64,000 nt of DNA from Prochlorococcaceae cyanobacterium jk18x22bins.40 (GCA_022826155.1 JAJDVL010000048.1:32719-96718), one strand, 5' to 3'; counted from the stretch's first letter, positions 10,201-18,031 are shown. Program-made: numbers and translations. Notes: a model not told the origin generated them from the letters alone.

Positions 10201-11508
10201 CAGCAGCGACACAGAGCAGCTGCGGATTGCGGCCCTTCCTCGGTTTGCTACACTCTCTCGCGTCTGTCTGGAACCGCTTCACCAGCTGCGGATTGCGGCC
10301 CTTCCTCGGTTTGCTACACTCAGCGGCACAAAGCCAACGATGCTGGGATCGCTGCGGATTGCGGCCCTTCCTCGGTTTGCTACACTCGGCGCGAATCCCC
10401 GAGTCATCCAGCCCAGGCTGCGGATTGCGGCCCTTCCTCGGTTTGCTACACTCATGAAATTCAACCGCAACGCTTTAAAAAGGCTGCGGATTGCGGCCCT
10501 TCCTCGGTTTGCTACACTGGTCCTGTCGTGGCCCGGTCGCGCCTCGGTGCTGCGGATTGCGGCCCTTCCTCGGTTTGCTACACTCCGGATCCCGGCGCTC
10601 CACCGCTGTGAGCAGCTGCGGATTGCGGCCCTTCCTCGGTTTGCTACACTGATGCCGGGGGCCGCGTGGTAGGCGGCAGCGCTGCGGATTGCGGCCCTTC
10701 CTCGGTTTGCTACACTTGTGCTTGGTCAATTTGGTCTCCTGGGAATGCTGCGGATTGCGGCCCTTCCTCGGTTTGCTACACTAAAGAGTTGAGTCGTTGG
10801 GAATTGAGAATTGCTGCGGATTGCGGCCCTTCCTCGGTTTGCTACACTTCCACTGCCATCCACCATCCAATGAAAAATGCTGCGGATTGCGGCCCTTCCT
10901 CGGTTTGCTACACTGCGGAAGAACATCGACAAGTTTCAGTTTGGGCTGCGGATTGCGGCCCTTCCTCGGTTTGCTACACTAATGGGCGCCCTTCAGATGC
11001 AGCGGCAGACGCTGCGGATTGCGGCCCTTCCTCGGTTTGCTACACTGCTGACCGAATTTCCCGTACAGGCTGTTGAGCTGCGGATTGCGGCCCTTCCTCG
11101 GTTTGCTACACTCGTGAATGCCGCTGACACGTCTGTGCACAGGCTGCGGATTGCGGCCCTTCCTCGGTTTGCTACACTCAACGCGCTGAATGCTGGCGGC
11201 AATGAGGTGCTGCGGATTGCGGCCCTTCCTCGGTTTGCTACACTCCGCTGAGCCATGAGCATTGCCAGTCTCGCGCTGCGGATTGCGGCCCTTCCTCGGT
11301 TTGCTACACTCTTGGCCAGCAACGACCGCTTCCGAGAGAGGCTGCGGATTGCGGCCCTTCCTCGGTTTGCTACACTCCCACGGGTTCACCCCATCAGCCC
11401 AGTTACGCTGCGGATTGCGGCCCTTCCTCGGTTTGCTACACTCCTGGTACTCCAGGTCACGGCGTCGTCAGCGCTGCGGATTGCGGCCCTTCCTCGGTTT
11501 GCTACACT
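7241..11508 (+). CRISPR. Type II-C CRISPR array: 65 repeats, 64 spacers
   Basis: A 36-bp repeat beginning GCTGCGGATTGCGG and ending CTCGGTTTGCTACACT occurs 65 times. Repeat starts run 7241, 7309, 7375, 7441 ... 11341, 11407, 11473. I read all copies as identical, including both terminal ones. Spacer lengths: 57 of 30 bp, six of 31 bp, one of 32 bp (the first). The plus strand is assigned as the crRNA strand because the 13 bases near the 3' end of the repeat are complementary to the anti-repeat of the tracrRNA at 16145, which has its own promoter and terminator on the plus strand. The array ends 49 bp from the cas2 stop codon and is transcribed toward the cas operon. Spacers 19 and 49 are homologous to each other. 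Confidence 0.99.
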
Positions 11509-11557
11509 ACCGATCCCCAAAAGCCGCTCAGCGCCACTGGTTTCACCTATTTCAAGC

Positions 11558-11908
11558 TCAGAAAAACTCCAACTGGGCGGGTGAAACTGGTGGCTCTTGG
11601 CGCATTTTTCCCATGTAGGTCTCGATCCGGCCAAACTGCTTGTCTGTGATGGTCAGGAAGCGCACCTCCCCTGCTGAGGGAACGCAGCGGCCAATGCGGA
11701 CCACATGGATCCTGGCGTTCTCAATGGAGGCGCAGTGGCGGATGTACACCGAGTACTGCATCATGGTGAAGCCATCCCGGAGCAGGGCCTTACGAAACCG
11801 GGTGTAGGCCTTGCGGGCTTTGGCCGTATCCGTTGGCAGGTCGAACATGGCAATCACCCACATGGAGCGCCATCCCCAAGGAATTTGCCGCACCGGCCCC
11901 GACGTCAC
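11558..11908 (-). CDS. cas2: CRISPR-associated endoribonuclease/integrase subunit Cas2
   Basis: A 116-residue Cas2 that with Cas1 forms the spacer-integration complex. The first beta-strand carries the conserved acidic residue in VIAMFDLPTDT (Asp23), followed by the ferredoxin-fold pattern with RFRKALLRDGFTMMQYSVYIR and VRFLTITDKQF. The start overlaps the cas1 stop by 4 bases, a typical translational coupling. The C-terminus (QLEFF) ends 49 bp from the last repeat. No csn2 or cas4 gene is present, which defines the subtype as II-C. Confidence 0.95.
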   Translation of the reverse strand: MTSGPVRQIPWGWRSMWVIAMFDLPTDTAKARKAYTRFRKALLRDGFTMMQYSVYIRHCASIENARIHVVRIGRCVPSAGEVRFLTITDKQFGRIETYMGKMRQEPPVSPAQLEFF

Positions 11909-12849
11909 AGGCCATCCCTTGGCTCTGCTTGCTCAAGAGGGTCCAACTGCAAAGGCAGCCCTGTGGGAAGAGATAAGGTGCGATCCCCACCAGTCAGGGC
12001 GCGGCAGAGGGAGGCTGCGCTGGTGTGCAAGGCCAGCAACAGGGGTTCACGCCGCTGCCCCACCCAAATGGTTTCATTCAGTAACGAAAGCAAGGCTGCA
12101 CGGGTCTCCCGTTGGGCCACCCTGGGCACAGAGGCGCCATTGCCGTCCACCAGCAGGCGAACCCGCCAATCCACATAGGGCCTGTAGGGCTCCAGCAGAT
12201 CATCCGCAAGGCAAAACGGATTATTGCGGTGGCGATGGTGTACACCGAGGGAAGGAATCAAGCCAGTGGCCACAATGGCCCGCGCCACCGCGGCCCGCAG
12301 TACGGCGTAGCCGTAGTTGAGCAGGGCGTTCACACCCTCAGCCTCCCGGTCACGGTGAAACCCTCGGCCAAACAGGAGAGGCCAATATCGCTGAGCAGCC
12401 TGGGCCTCCAGGTTATCCGGATCGCCTGAGCGGACTTTCCTGGCCATGGCCACCAGCCTCTTGTGGCCTTCATTAAACTGGGCCAGCACCACGGCTTGTT
12501 GGCTGATCTTGGCCCGCACAATGGCTTGCCAAGCTTGTTTTCGCACTGGCTCACTGGCCAGCACCTGGGCACGGTGCCGCTCAGCTTGCACATGGTGGGC
12601 ATCCAGGGGCAACATCATGCCGATGGGGAGGTGATCGCGCCCTGTAACCAGCACTGTGGCGCCTGCGGCCAACAGTTCCAGAAATACTGCTTGGGTGTAG
12701 GTAGCGCGGACGTCATCTACAATCACCACACCCAAATCTTCAATGGGCAGGGTTGCCTTGGGGAGATCAGGCCTCTGGATCACCAACTGGCGATGAGCAA
12801 CAGAGAGGCGCGTGCCAGGTGTCGAGAACTCGATTGTTTTACGGAGCAT
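11905..12849 (-). CDS. cas1: CRISPR-associated integrase Cas1 (type II)
   Basis: A 314-residue Cas1, the catalytic subunit of spacer acquisition. The three metal ligands are visible: Glu148 in PDNLEAQAAQRYW, His205 in SLGVHHRHRNNPF, and an Asp in FCLADDLLEPYRP (about residue 217). The N-terminal beta domain (TRLSVAHRQLVI, LPIEDLGVVIVDD) is intact. It starts 11 bp after the cas9 stop and overlaps cas2 by 4 bases, so the three genes form one leftward operon. Length and motifs match type II Cas1. Nothing suggests inactivation, so the locus could still acquire spacers. Confidence 0.97.
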   Translation of the reverse strand: MLRKTIEFSTPGTRLSVAHRQLVIQRPDLPKATLPIEDLGVVIVDDVRATYTQAVFLELLAAGATVLVTGRDHLPIGMMLPLDAHHVQAERHRAQVLASEPVRKQAWQAIVRAKISQQAVVLAQFNEGHKRLVAMARKVRSGDPDNLEAQAAQRYWPLLFGRGFHRDREAEGVNALLNYGYAVLRAAVARAIVATGLIPSLGVHHRHRNNPFCLADDLLEPYRPYVDWRVRLLVDGNGASVPRVAQRETRAALLSLLNETIWVGQRREPLLLALHTSAASLCRALTGGDRTLSLPTGLPLQLDPLEQAEPRDGL

Positions 12850-12860
12850 CGTTGAAGCAC

Positions 12861-15800
12861 TCAGTCGTTTGCCAGGCGAACTCGTCCAATTGGATCAATG
12901 GAGACCTTTTCTGCGTGACTTCTCAATAGCAAGGAATTCACTGTCGGCCGTGTTCTACTTTCTCCTGCTGCATCATTATGGTCAACAATCACGACCTGAC
13001 CAGATGACCAAATACTTTCAATAATCACTATCTTGATTTTATTATCTTGTGTGAGCCTTAATGAATCACCCTTAGACAAAGACATACGAAACTTTGCGCC
13101 GTCATTGCGCTCACGTTGAACGATGGGCTGTCGTCTCGTCAAACGTTGTGAAGCCTCGAGTAAGCTAACGGAATCATAGTCCACTTCCCCATTGGACAGT
13201 TCATAAAGCGCTATGTGATGATTACCATCCAAGTCAGCATAGCCCTTGATAGTTGATTTCACTGGAGTCATCAGTTTAATTTGCTGCTTTACGAGCAAGC
13301 GTACCTTGCGAACTTCTGGACCACCATCTCCCAAAGTTGGATAAGAGCCCTGAAAAGCCCTCTTTGGATCACCACCATGCTTTTCCACCCAATCCCTGAC
13401 AATTCTGCGCACCTCATCGTCGCGGATCTTCTCTCTCAATTCTGTTCTACTTAACGCCTCAACATTCTTCCGTGTGACAAAGAGTCGATAGTCTATCCTA
13501 CCTGTCGTTTCCTCTTTGCACGTATCGCCGTAAATTGTCTCCTTGTGAAGCCTCCCGGAAACTTTCTTGCGGACGCGATGGGACACAACAATGGCTTCCA
13601 CAGCCTTTTCAGCATCACTGCGGATTGTCTCCCAAGGAGGTGAGAAGCTGGGTTTCTGGACGGTGGGGCGGAGATTGTCCTTGTCTTGCCAGTAACGAGA
13701 GAGCTTTTGCGTCATGCCAGGGTGCGTGCAGGCAACTGTCAGGGCGTCGACGGCATGGTGGCGATGGTCGGCACGGTTTTTCTCGCCGGTGTCTCCCAGA
13801 ATCCTGTTCAAGCCCCACAGTCGGCGCAGGTGTGCCGTGACCCGTCCCGACACAGCCTGAACCCTGACCTTAGTCTCTTGGTCAGGCCATAGCTGCTTGA
13901 GATAGGCAACAGCCTCTCGGGCAGCATATCCTGTATCATTGAGCTGCCGCTCAGAAAAATCATCCGGGATTGCTGTTGCCAGAAATCTTTTTACTTTACC
14001 AGGAGACATGCCCACACCTCCCTTCCCGTTTGCTTTCATCTTTTCCAGACGACTAACTATATCTTTCCATTTCTCCTGGTCATGACCAAGAAACTCAAAA
14101 GGTGTTTTGTTGCCTTTTTGAAGATTAAAATCTCTCCTACAAAGAGTCTTATTTCTAAAGCTATCATCTAAAGAACGAGAACGTGGCCAAATATGTTCAA
14201 CTTCAAATTTGTTGTTTTGAAACAGGTCCTCAAAACAAATATGGTCACCGGTGTAAGGACACTGATGGCCACACTCGTTCCACAGCATCCACTTCTCAAT
14301 ATCGTTGCGTGAGGGTTCGGAGAATCCTTCTTTTTCCTGAAGTCCTTTACGGGCTTCATCGCGGCGCTTCTCCTGGCGCTTCATTCCCTTTTGTTTTTCC
14401 TCCCGCTCCCGCTTGGAAAGACCCACATCCCGCGCCAGCTCAACGCGGATCTGATCCGGCTTTCCAAACATATCAATCAGGTTATTGGCCACTTTGCGCA
14501 ACTCATTGCGTGTCCGTGCTACGGTGGGATTGCGTAGGCTGGCAATGTGATCACACTCTTGTTTGTTCTTGGGACTGGGCAGGTGATCAAAGCATCGGCT
14601 GGTCTGCTCTTGATGATTGGGAAATATTTCTTCACGCCATGGGGCCATGTCAGGCCCATTGATAATTTCACCAAACCGCACACCCGCTTCCAGTAGGGGC
14701 AGAATCTTCTGCAATGCTTCCGTTGAGTAGGGCTCCCAACCTGTGGGAAGCTTCAAAGTCTTGATTTTCTTCGCCTGCTCATCGGACGCGCCAAACCTGT
14801 CCATGAAATACCGTGCTGCCTGTTCCCTTTGTTCTGTCCGCTCCTTGGCCGAACGGATAACAACCCGCTGCCCCACAACCCCATAATCTGCTTTCCAGAG
14901 ACGTTCAGGCAAATCGTCTCGGATCTCTTGCCGACGTGGATGATCTGGCCAGGCTTCGCCAAAGATGTCCGCCAGCTTTGCCTCAATCATATTCCCGAGC
15001 AGTTTGTTTTCTCCACCCTGCTCCAAGTTGAACTTCAGAAGCTTTTCATCTACAGACCGGTTCCGCCTTCGATAGAAAGACTTCAGGGCTTGCCGAACTC
15101 CTGGCCATGTCATGGAGGCCCGGGTTTGCAGTTTGGCCAGAATGGCTTGACGTTCTTCTTCATCCAGACAGCGCTGCTCCGTGCCCACAAGCTGGAGATT
15201 GTTCAGCTTTTCCAGCATCCGCCGTTGCTGGGATAGCCAGGATCCTCGTGGACAAAGGTCTGCCCCAGGCAGAAAGCGACACTTGCCAAGGGTCTTGAGG
15301 CGCCAGAAAACAGGTCGCTGGTCAAAAATAGCCCCACGCACCTCTGCCTTGGCCTGATCATTGGGCAAACAGGGTGCCCATATCTGATCAAACTCATCCT
15401 CAACAACTTTACGGGTGGCGTGTCTGCCCCGCTTGCGCTCGTTCGGTTCCCGTTCCGCCAGCCAAGCGCCAAGGGTTTTGCCCTCCCGTTCCAGGGCTTG
15501 CAGGGTGTCCTCCCGTGCAGACATTGCCTGCTTATCTGCTTCCTCCTGATCTGCATCCCTGTTCCTGGTCTCAGTCTCGTCATCACCAGCAATCTCGTCA
15601 ATATCCCGCCCTTTGAAATGCCGCCGCTGGGCCAGATGATAGATGGCCCGCCCCACAGCATAGGGGGACAAGCGATCACCCTCAAAAATCCATTCGGGAA
15701 GCCCAGCCCGTTCAGCCTTCATGGCCGCAAATACTTCGTGGCATGACCCATCAGATTCCGCCTGTTGAAGATTGAATGCCCATTTGCGCAGTTGATAGGG

Positions 15801-16097
15801 ATCAGCTTCCATGACCTTGCTCCACTCGGGTGAGTTCCGCTTTGGGAGGAAGCCATGCTGATGCAGCAGTTCACCCAGCTCCTGGCGCCGCTGACGCCGC
15901 CGCCGCAACTGGCGCCGTCGCATCCGCGCCGCACGGCGATCCTGGTTCAGAGGGACTAAAGCCTTGGGGTCACGGGCTTCAGGAAAGATGCGCACCCCAA
16001 GCCGATGGATCTTGCCGTTTCCCTGCTCAGGATCATGGTCAATGACCGCAAATCCAATAGACGTGGTGCCGATATCAAAACCGAAAACCAATGCCAT
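12861..16097 (-). CDS. cas9: Cas9 endonuclease, type II-C
   Basis: A 1078-residue RNA-guided DNA endonuclease, in the compact II-C size range. All catalytic parts are present: RuvC-I with Asp8 (FGFDIGTTSIGFAV), an Arg-rich bridge helix at about 52-72, RuvC-II with Glu553 (IRVELARDVGLS), the HNH domain with His635 (EVEHIWPRSRSLDD) and Asn658 (RRDFNLQKG), and RuvC-III with His781 and Asp784 (RHHAVDALTVA). HNH is preceded by ECGHQCPYTG. The PAM-interacting domain follows residue 850 and is not recognisable by motif. An AAGGGG ribosome-binding site lies 7 bases before the ATG. Parts of the gene (13.0-14.4 kb) are visibly AT-richer than neighbouring core genes, consistent with transfer. The divergent tracrRNA promoter overlaps its 5' leader. 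Confidence 0.98.
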   Translation of the reverse strand: MALVFGFDIGTTSIGFAVIDHDPEQGNGKIHRLGVRIFPEARDPKALVPLNQDRRAARMRRRQLRRRRQRRQELGELLHQHGFLPKRNSPEWSKVMEADPYQLRKWAFNLQQAESDGSCHEVFAAMKAERAGLPEWIFEGDRLSPYAVGRAIYHLAQRRHFKGRDIDEIAGDDETETRNRDADQEEADKQAMSAREDTLQALEREGKTLGAWLAEREPNERKRGRHATRKVVEDEFDQIWAPCLPNDQAKAEVRGAIFDQRPVFWRLKTLGKCRFLPGADLCPRGSWLSQQRRMLEKLNNLQLVGTEQRCLDEEERQAILAKLQTRASMTWPGVRQALKSFYRRRNRSVDEKLLKFNLEQGGENKLLGNMIEAKLADIFGEAWPDHPRRQEIRDDLPERLWKADYGVVGQRVVIRSAKERTEQREQAARYFMDRFGASDEQAKKIKTLKLPTGWEPYSTEALQKILPLLEAGVRFGEIINGPDMAPWREEIFPNHQEQTSRCFDHLPSPKNKQECDHIASLRNPTVARTRNELRKVANNLIDMFGKPDQIRVELARDVGLSKREREEKQKGMKRQEKRRDEARKGLQEKEGFSEPSRNDIEKWMLWNECGHQCPYTGDHICFEDLFQNNKFEVEHIWPRSRSLDDSFRNKTLCRRDFNLQKGNKTPFEFLGHDQEKWKDIVSRLEKMKANGKGGVGMSPGKVKRFLATAIPDDFSERQLNDTGYAAREAVAYLKQLWPDQETKVRVQAVSGRVTAHLRRLWGLNRILGDTGEKNRADHRHHAVDALTVACTHPGMTQKLSRYWQDKDNLRPTVQKPSFSPPWETIRSDAEKAVEAIVVSHRVRKKVSGRLHKETIYGDTCKEETTGRIDYRLFVTRKNVEALSRTELREKIRDDEVRRIVRDWVEKHGGDPKRAFQGSYPTLGDGGPEVRKVRLLVKQQIKLMTPVKSTIKGYADLDGNHHIALYELSNGEVDYDSVSLLEASQRLTRRQPIVQRERNDGAKFRMSLSKGDSLRLTQDNKIKIVIIESIWSSGQVVIVDHNDAAGESRTRPTVNSLLLRSHAEKVSIDPIGRVRLAND

Positions 16098-16108
16098 GCA
16101 ACAACCCC

Positions 16109-16137
16109 TTGCACAAGCTGAGAGAGAATGCTATTAT
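16109..16137 (+). promoter_or_regulatory. Promoter of the tracrRNA gene
   Basis: TTGCAC (-35) at 16109-16114, a 17-base spacer, then TATTAT (-10) at 16132-16137 with an extended TG at 16129-16130. The predicted start of transcription is about 16144-16145, exactly the first base of the anti-repeat. It lies in the 5' untranslated region of cas9 and points away from it. Confidence 0.75.
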
Positions 16138-16143
16138 CGCATA

Positions 16144-16285
16144 CGTAGCAAACCGAGAAGTGGTCTCCGAATTGGTTGGCTGCTTGCAGCCGCTTTTCGC
16201 AGCAAAATGACCCTTCGTGTGGGCTCGGCATCCCAAGGTCAACCGCCGGCACCCCAAACCCTCGCCCCAGGGCGGGGGTTTGTTG
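16144..16285 (+). ncRNA. tracrRNA
   Basis: The RNA pairs with the crRNA repeat and loads it onto Cas9. Upper anti-repeat GTAGCAAACCGAGAAG (16145-16160) pairs with repeat positions 33 down to 17 with one bulged C. GCCGC (16189-16193) pairs with repeat 11-15, TTTT faces GATT, and CGCAGC (16198-16203) pairs with repeat 1-6 next to the spacer. Between the two paired parts lie 28 extra bases (16161-16188). The nexus is a TGACC/GGTCA stem (16208-16212 with 16237-16241) enclosing GGGCTCGGCATCCCAA, a block I recall from the Parvibaculum lavamentivorans tracrRNA. The 3' end is a strong hairpin, CAAACCCTCGCCC with GGGCGGGGGTTTG. Confidence 0.88.
16255..16285 (+). terminator. Rho-independent-type terminator of the tracrRNA
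   Basis: A 13-bp stem (CAAACCCTCGCCC at 16255-16267 with GGGCGGGGGTTTG at 16270-16282, one T-G wobble) closed by a minimal CA loop, then TTG. The upstream A-rich and downstream T-rich arms form part of the stem. It is the distal structural element of the tracrRNA. Confidence 0.75.
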
Positions 16286-16361
16286 CATCAAGCCATGGGG
16301 GTGGTGTGCTGGCACAGGTAGGAAAAACACCACACAGTCGCCACCATCATCTTCCGGCCAC

Positions 16362-16382
16362 GGGTAGGACTTGAGCCTACCC
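16362..16382 (-). terminator. Hairpin at the 3' end of znuB
   Basis: A perfect 7-bp inverted repeat, GGGTAGG and CCTACCC, around a 7-base loop, overlapping the znuB stop codon. It resembles a transcription or mRNA-stability hairpin of the znu operon. No T-run follows on the minus strand, so it is not a classical intrinsic terminator. It resembles a tRNA T-arm by chance but no other tRNA parts are present. Confidence 0.4.
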
Positions 16383-17147
16383 CCTCCGCACCACCACCAA
16401 CCCCACGCAAAGGACGCCAATCAAGGGGCCTGGAGGGAGATTCAGGAGGAGGGCCAACAGGAAGCCGCCAACGCTGAGCGCCATGCCGGCCGCGGAAGCC
16501 CTGAGCACCGCCTGTCTCAGGCTGGTGGCTCCGGCCAGGCCAACCAGGGCGGGCGCACACATGAGACCGATCACCAGCACCACCCCCACGGCAGCCATAC
16601 TGCTGACGATCACAAAGGCCGTGATCCCCGCCATGGCCAGTTTCAAGGTGCGCAGCGGCAGGCCACTGGCTGCCGCCCCCATGGGATCCACCCCCAAAAA
16701 CACCAGAGGGCGGTAGCAGGTCGTAAAGAAGAGTCCTTGCAACAGGAGGCTGCCCCCGGCCTGGAGCAGGTCCACCTGCCGGGTGAGCAGCAGGTCTCCA
16801 AACAGGGTGGCCTCCAGGTCCACCCTGATGCCCAGCAGGGGGATCAGCAACACCCCGAGCCCCATGGACCCGGCCAGGACGGTGTTCATCACGGCGCTGT
16901 GGTTGGCGGTGTTCTGTCCGGGAACCAGAAGCCGCTCCGCCACAAGGGCGCCCAGGAGACCACTGAGGGATCCGCCCACGCTGGGGGGAAAGCCGAACGC
17001 CACAGCCAGGGCCAGGCCCGGCAGCACGGCGTGGGAGATGAGGTTGGCCTGAATGACCCGCCCCTGCAAAATCAGCAAGGCGCCGCTGATGGGGCACAGA
17101 GCGCCGGTCAACAGAGCCAGCAGCAGAGGGGAAATCCACCAGCTCAT
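16377..17147 (-). CDS. znuB: Zinc (metal) ABC transporter permease
   Basis: A 256-residue membrane protein of the ABC-3 (ZnuB/MntB/TroC) family with about eight membrane segments. Diagnostic segments are QANLISHAVLPGLALAVAFG, containing the coupling-region SHAVLPG motif, and VGVVLVIGLMCAPALVG near the C-terminus. It forms the channel for metal uptake through the inner membrane with the ATPase encoded just upstream. The metal is inferred to be zinc from the His-rich partner at 18032. It follows the ATPase gene by about 50 bp on the same strand. Confidence 0.9.
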   Translation of the reverse strand: MSWWISPLLLALLTGALCPISGALLILQGRVIQANLISHAVLPGLALAVAFGFPPSVGGSLSGLLGALVAERLLVPGQNTANHSAVMNTVLAGSMGLGVLLIPLLGIRVDLEATLFGDLLLTRQVDLLQAGGSLLLQGLFFTTCYRPLVFLGVDPMGAAASGLPLRTLKLAMAGITAFVIVSSMAAVGVVLVIGLMCAPALVGLAGATSLRQAVLRASAAGMALSVGGFLLALLLNLPPGPLIGVLCVGLVVVRRG

Positions 17148-17198
17148 GGCAGACCGCCTCCCCGGTCAGGAGCCATCCGCATCCCGCCTGTCCAAGGT

Positions 17199-17951
17199 TC
17201 AACCACAGCAATGGTTCCCCATGGTCACATCATCAAGGGCCTGTCGCACCTGATCGGGGGCGCCGTCGGCGCGGAGCACCTGGTCCAACACCAGCACCCG
17301 GTCATAGGCGTTCAAGGCGGGACCCCAATCGTGGCTGCTGACCAGCAGGGTGAGCCCGGCATCACTGAGCTGACGCATCAGGCCCAGGAGAAGCTGACGG
17401 GACGGGGGATCAATGGCGGCGCAAGGTTCATCCAGCAGCAGCACCTCGGCCGGCTGCACCAGGGTGCGGCCCAGCAAAGCGCGCTGTTGTTGCCCGCCGG
17501 AAAGCTGGTCAAGGCGCTTGCCCGCCATGGCCCCCAAGCCCACCCTCTGCAACGCCCCGTCCACGTCGCAACAACCAGGACGGTGGGACGCCAACCGCCC
17601 CAGCCCGGCGAACTCCGCCACCGTGATGGGAAAATGCCAGTCGATTTCCCCCTTCTGGGGCATGAGGGCAATCCGCCGCCGGCATCGGCGTATCGGCGCA
17701 CCATCCAGCTCCACCACCCCGGCGCTGGGCTGGAGTTGGCCCTGCAACAGGTGCAGCAGGGTGGACTTGCCGGCGCCGTTGGGACCCACCAGGGCGGTCA
17801 GGCTGCCGGGGCGAAGCTGGAATGTAATCCGATGAAGCACCCGCTGCTCACCGTAGTGGTAGCTGAGGCCACAGGCCCGCAGCCCCGGTGTTGCTGGAAG
17901 CGCCGTCTCGACAGTTGCAATGGACCCTTGGGCGGATCTCAAGATGTCCAT
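17199..17951 (-). CDS. znuC: Zinc (metal) ABC transporter ATP-binding protein
   Basis: A 250-residue ABC ATPase energising the ZnuB permease. Walker A GPNGAGKST, signature LSGGQQQRALLGRTL, Walker B VLLLDEPCAAID and the switch His in LLVSSHDWG are all visible. The start is the ATG at 17951 (MDILRSAQG); the frame also has a TTG two codons upstream. It is divergent from znuA with an 80-bp shared control region. Confidence 0.9.
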   Translation of the reverse strand: MDILRSAQGSIATVETALPATPGLRACGLSYHYGEQRVLHRITFQLRPGSLTALVGPNGAGKSTLLHLLQGQLQPSAGVVELDGAPIRRCRRRIALMPQKGEIDWHFPITVAEFAGLGRLASHRPGCCDVDGALQRVGLGAMAGKRLDQLSGGQQQRALLGRTLVQPAEVLLLDEPCAAIDPPSRQLLLGLMRQLSDAGLTLLVSSHDWGPALNAYDRVLVLDQVLRADGAPDQVRQALDDVTMGNHCCG

Positions 17952-17965
17952 TCTCAAGTAGAGAG

Positions 17966-17980
17966 CGAGAATGAGTCTAA
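17966..17980. promoter_or_regulatory. Possible Zur/Fur-type operator between znuC and znuA
   Basis: The 15-mer CGAGAATGAGTCTAA matches about 9 of 14 defined positions of the Fur-family 7-1-7 palindrome (TGATAATnATTATCA). It lies centrally in the 80-bp divergent control region where a zinc-responsive repressor would act. The match is weak and the site is a suggestion only. Confidence 0.2.
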
Positions 17981-18031
17981 GTCAATGGTAGCATCAGGAG
18001 CGCAGGAATGGGTTTGGCGCCCACAAAACCA

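Noticed and set aside
7249..11618. Many overlapping open frames on both strands with repeated RIAALPRFATL, CGLRPFLGLLH or SVANRGRAAIRS units
   Set aside because: They are translations of the CRISPR repeat in different frames; the 66-bp period leaves all frames open. They are not proteins.
16098..16160. A tracrRNA on the minus strand, whose CTCGGTTTGCTAC would pair with the opposite repeat strand
   Set aside because: It would run straight into the cas9 start codon, with no room for nexus or terminator. On the plus strand a promoter, nexus and terminator are all in place.
16360..16384. T-arm-like hairpin resembling the 3' part of a tRNA
   Set aside because: No acceptor, D or anticodon arm fits, and position 54 of the loop is C. 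It is better explained as a hairpin at the znuB stop codon.
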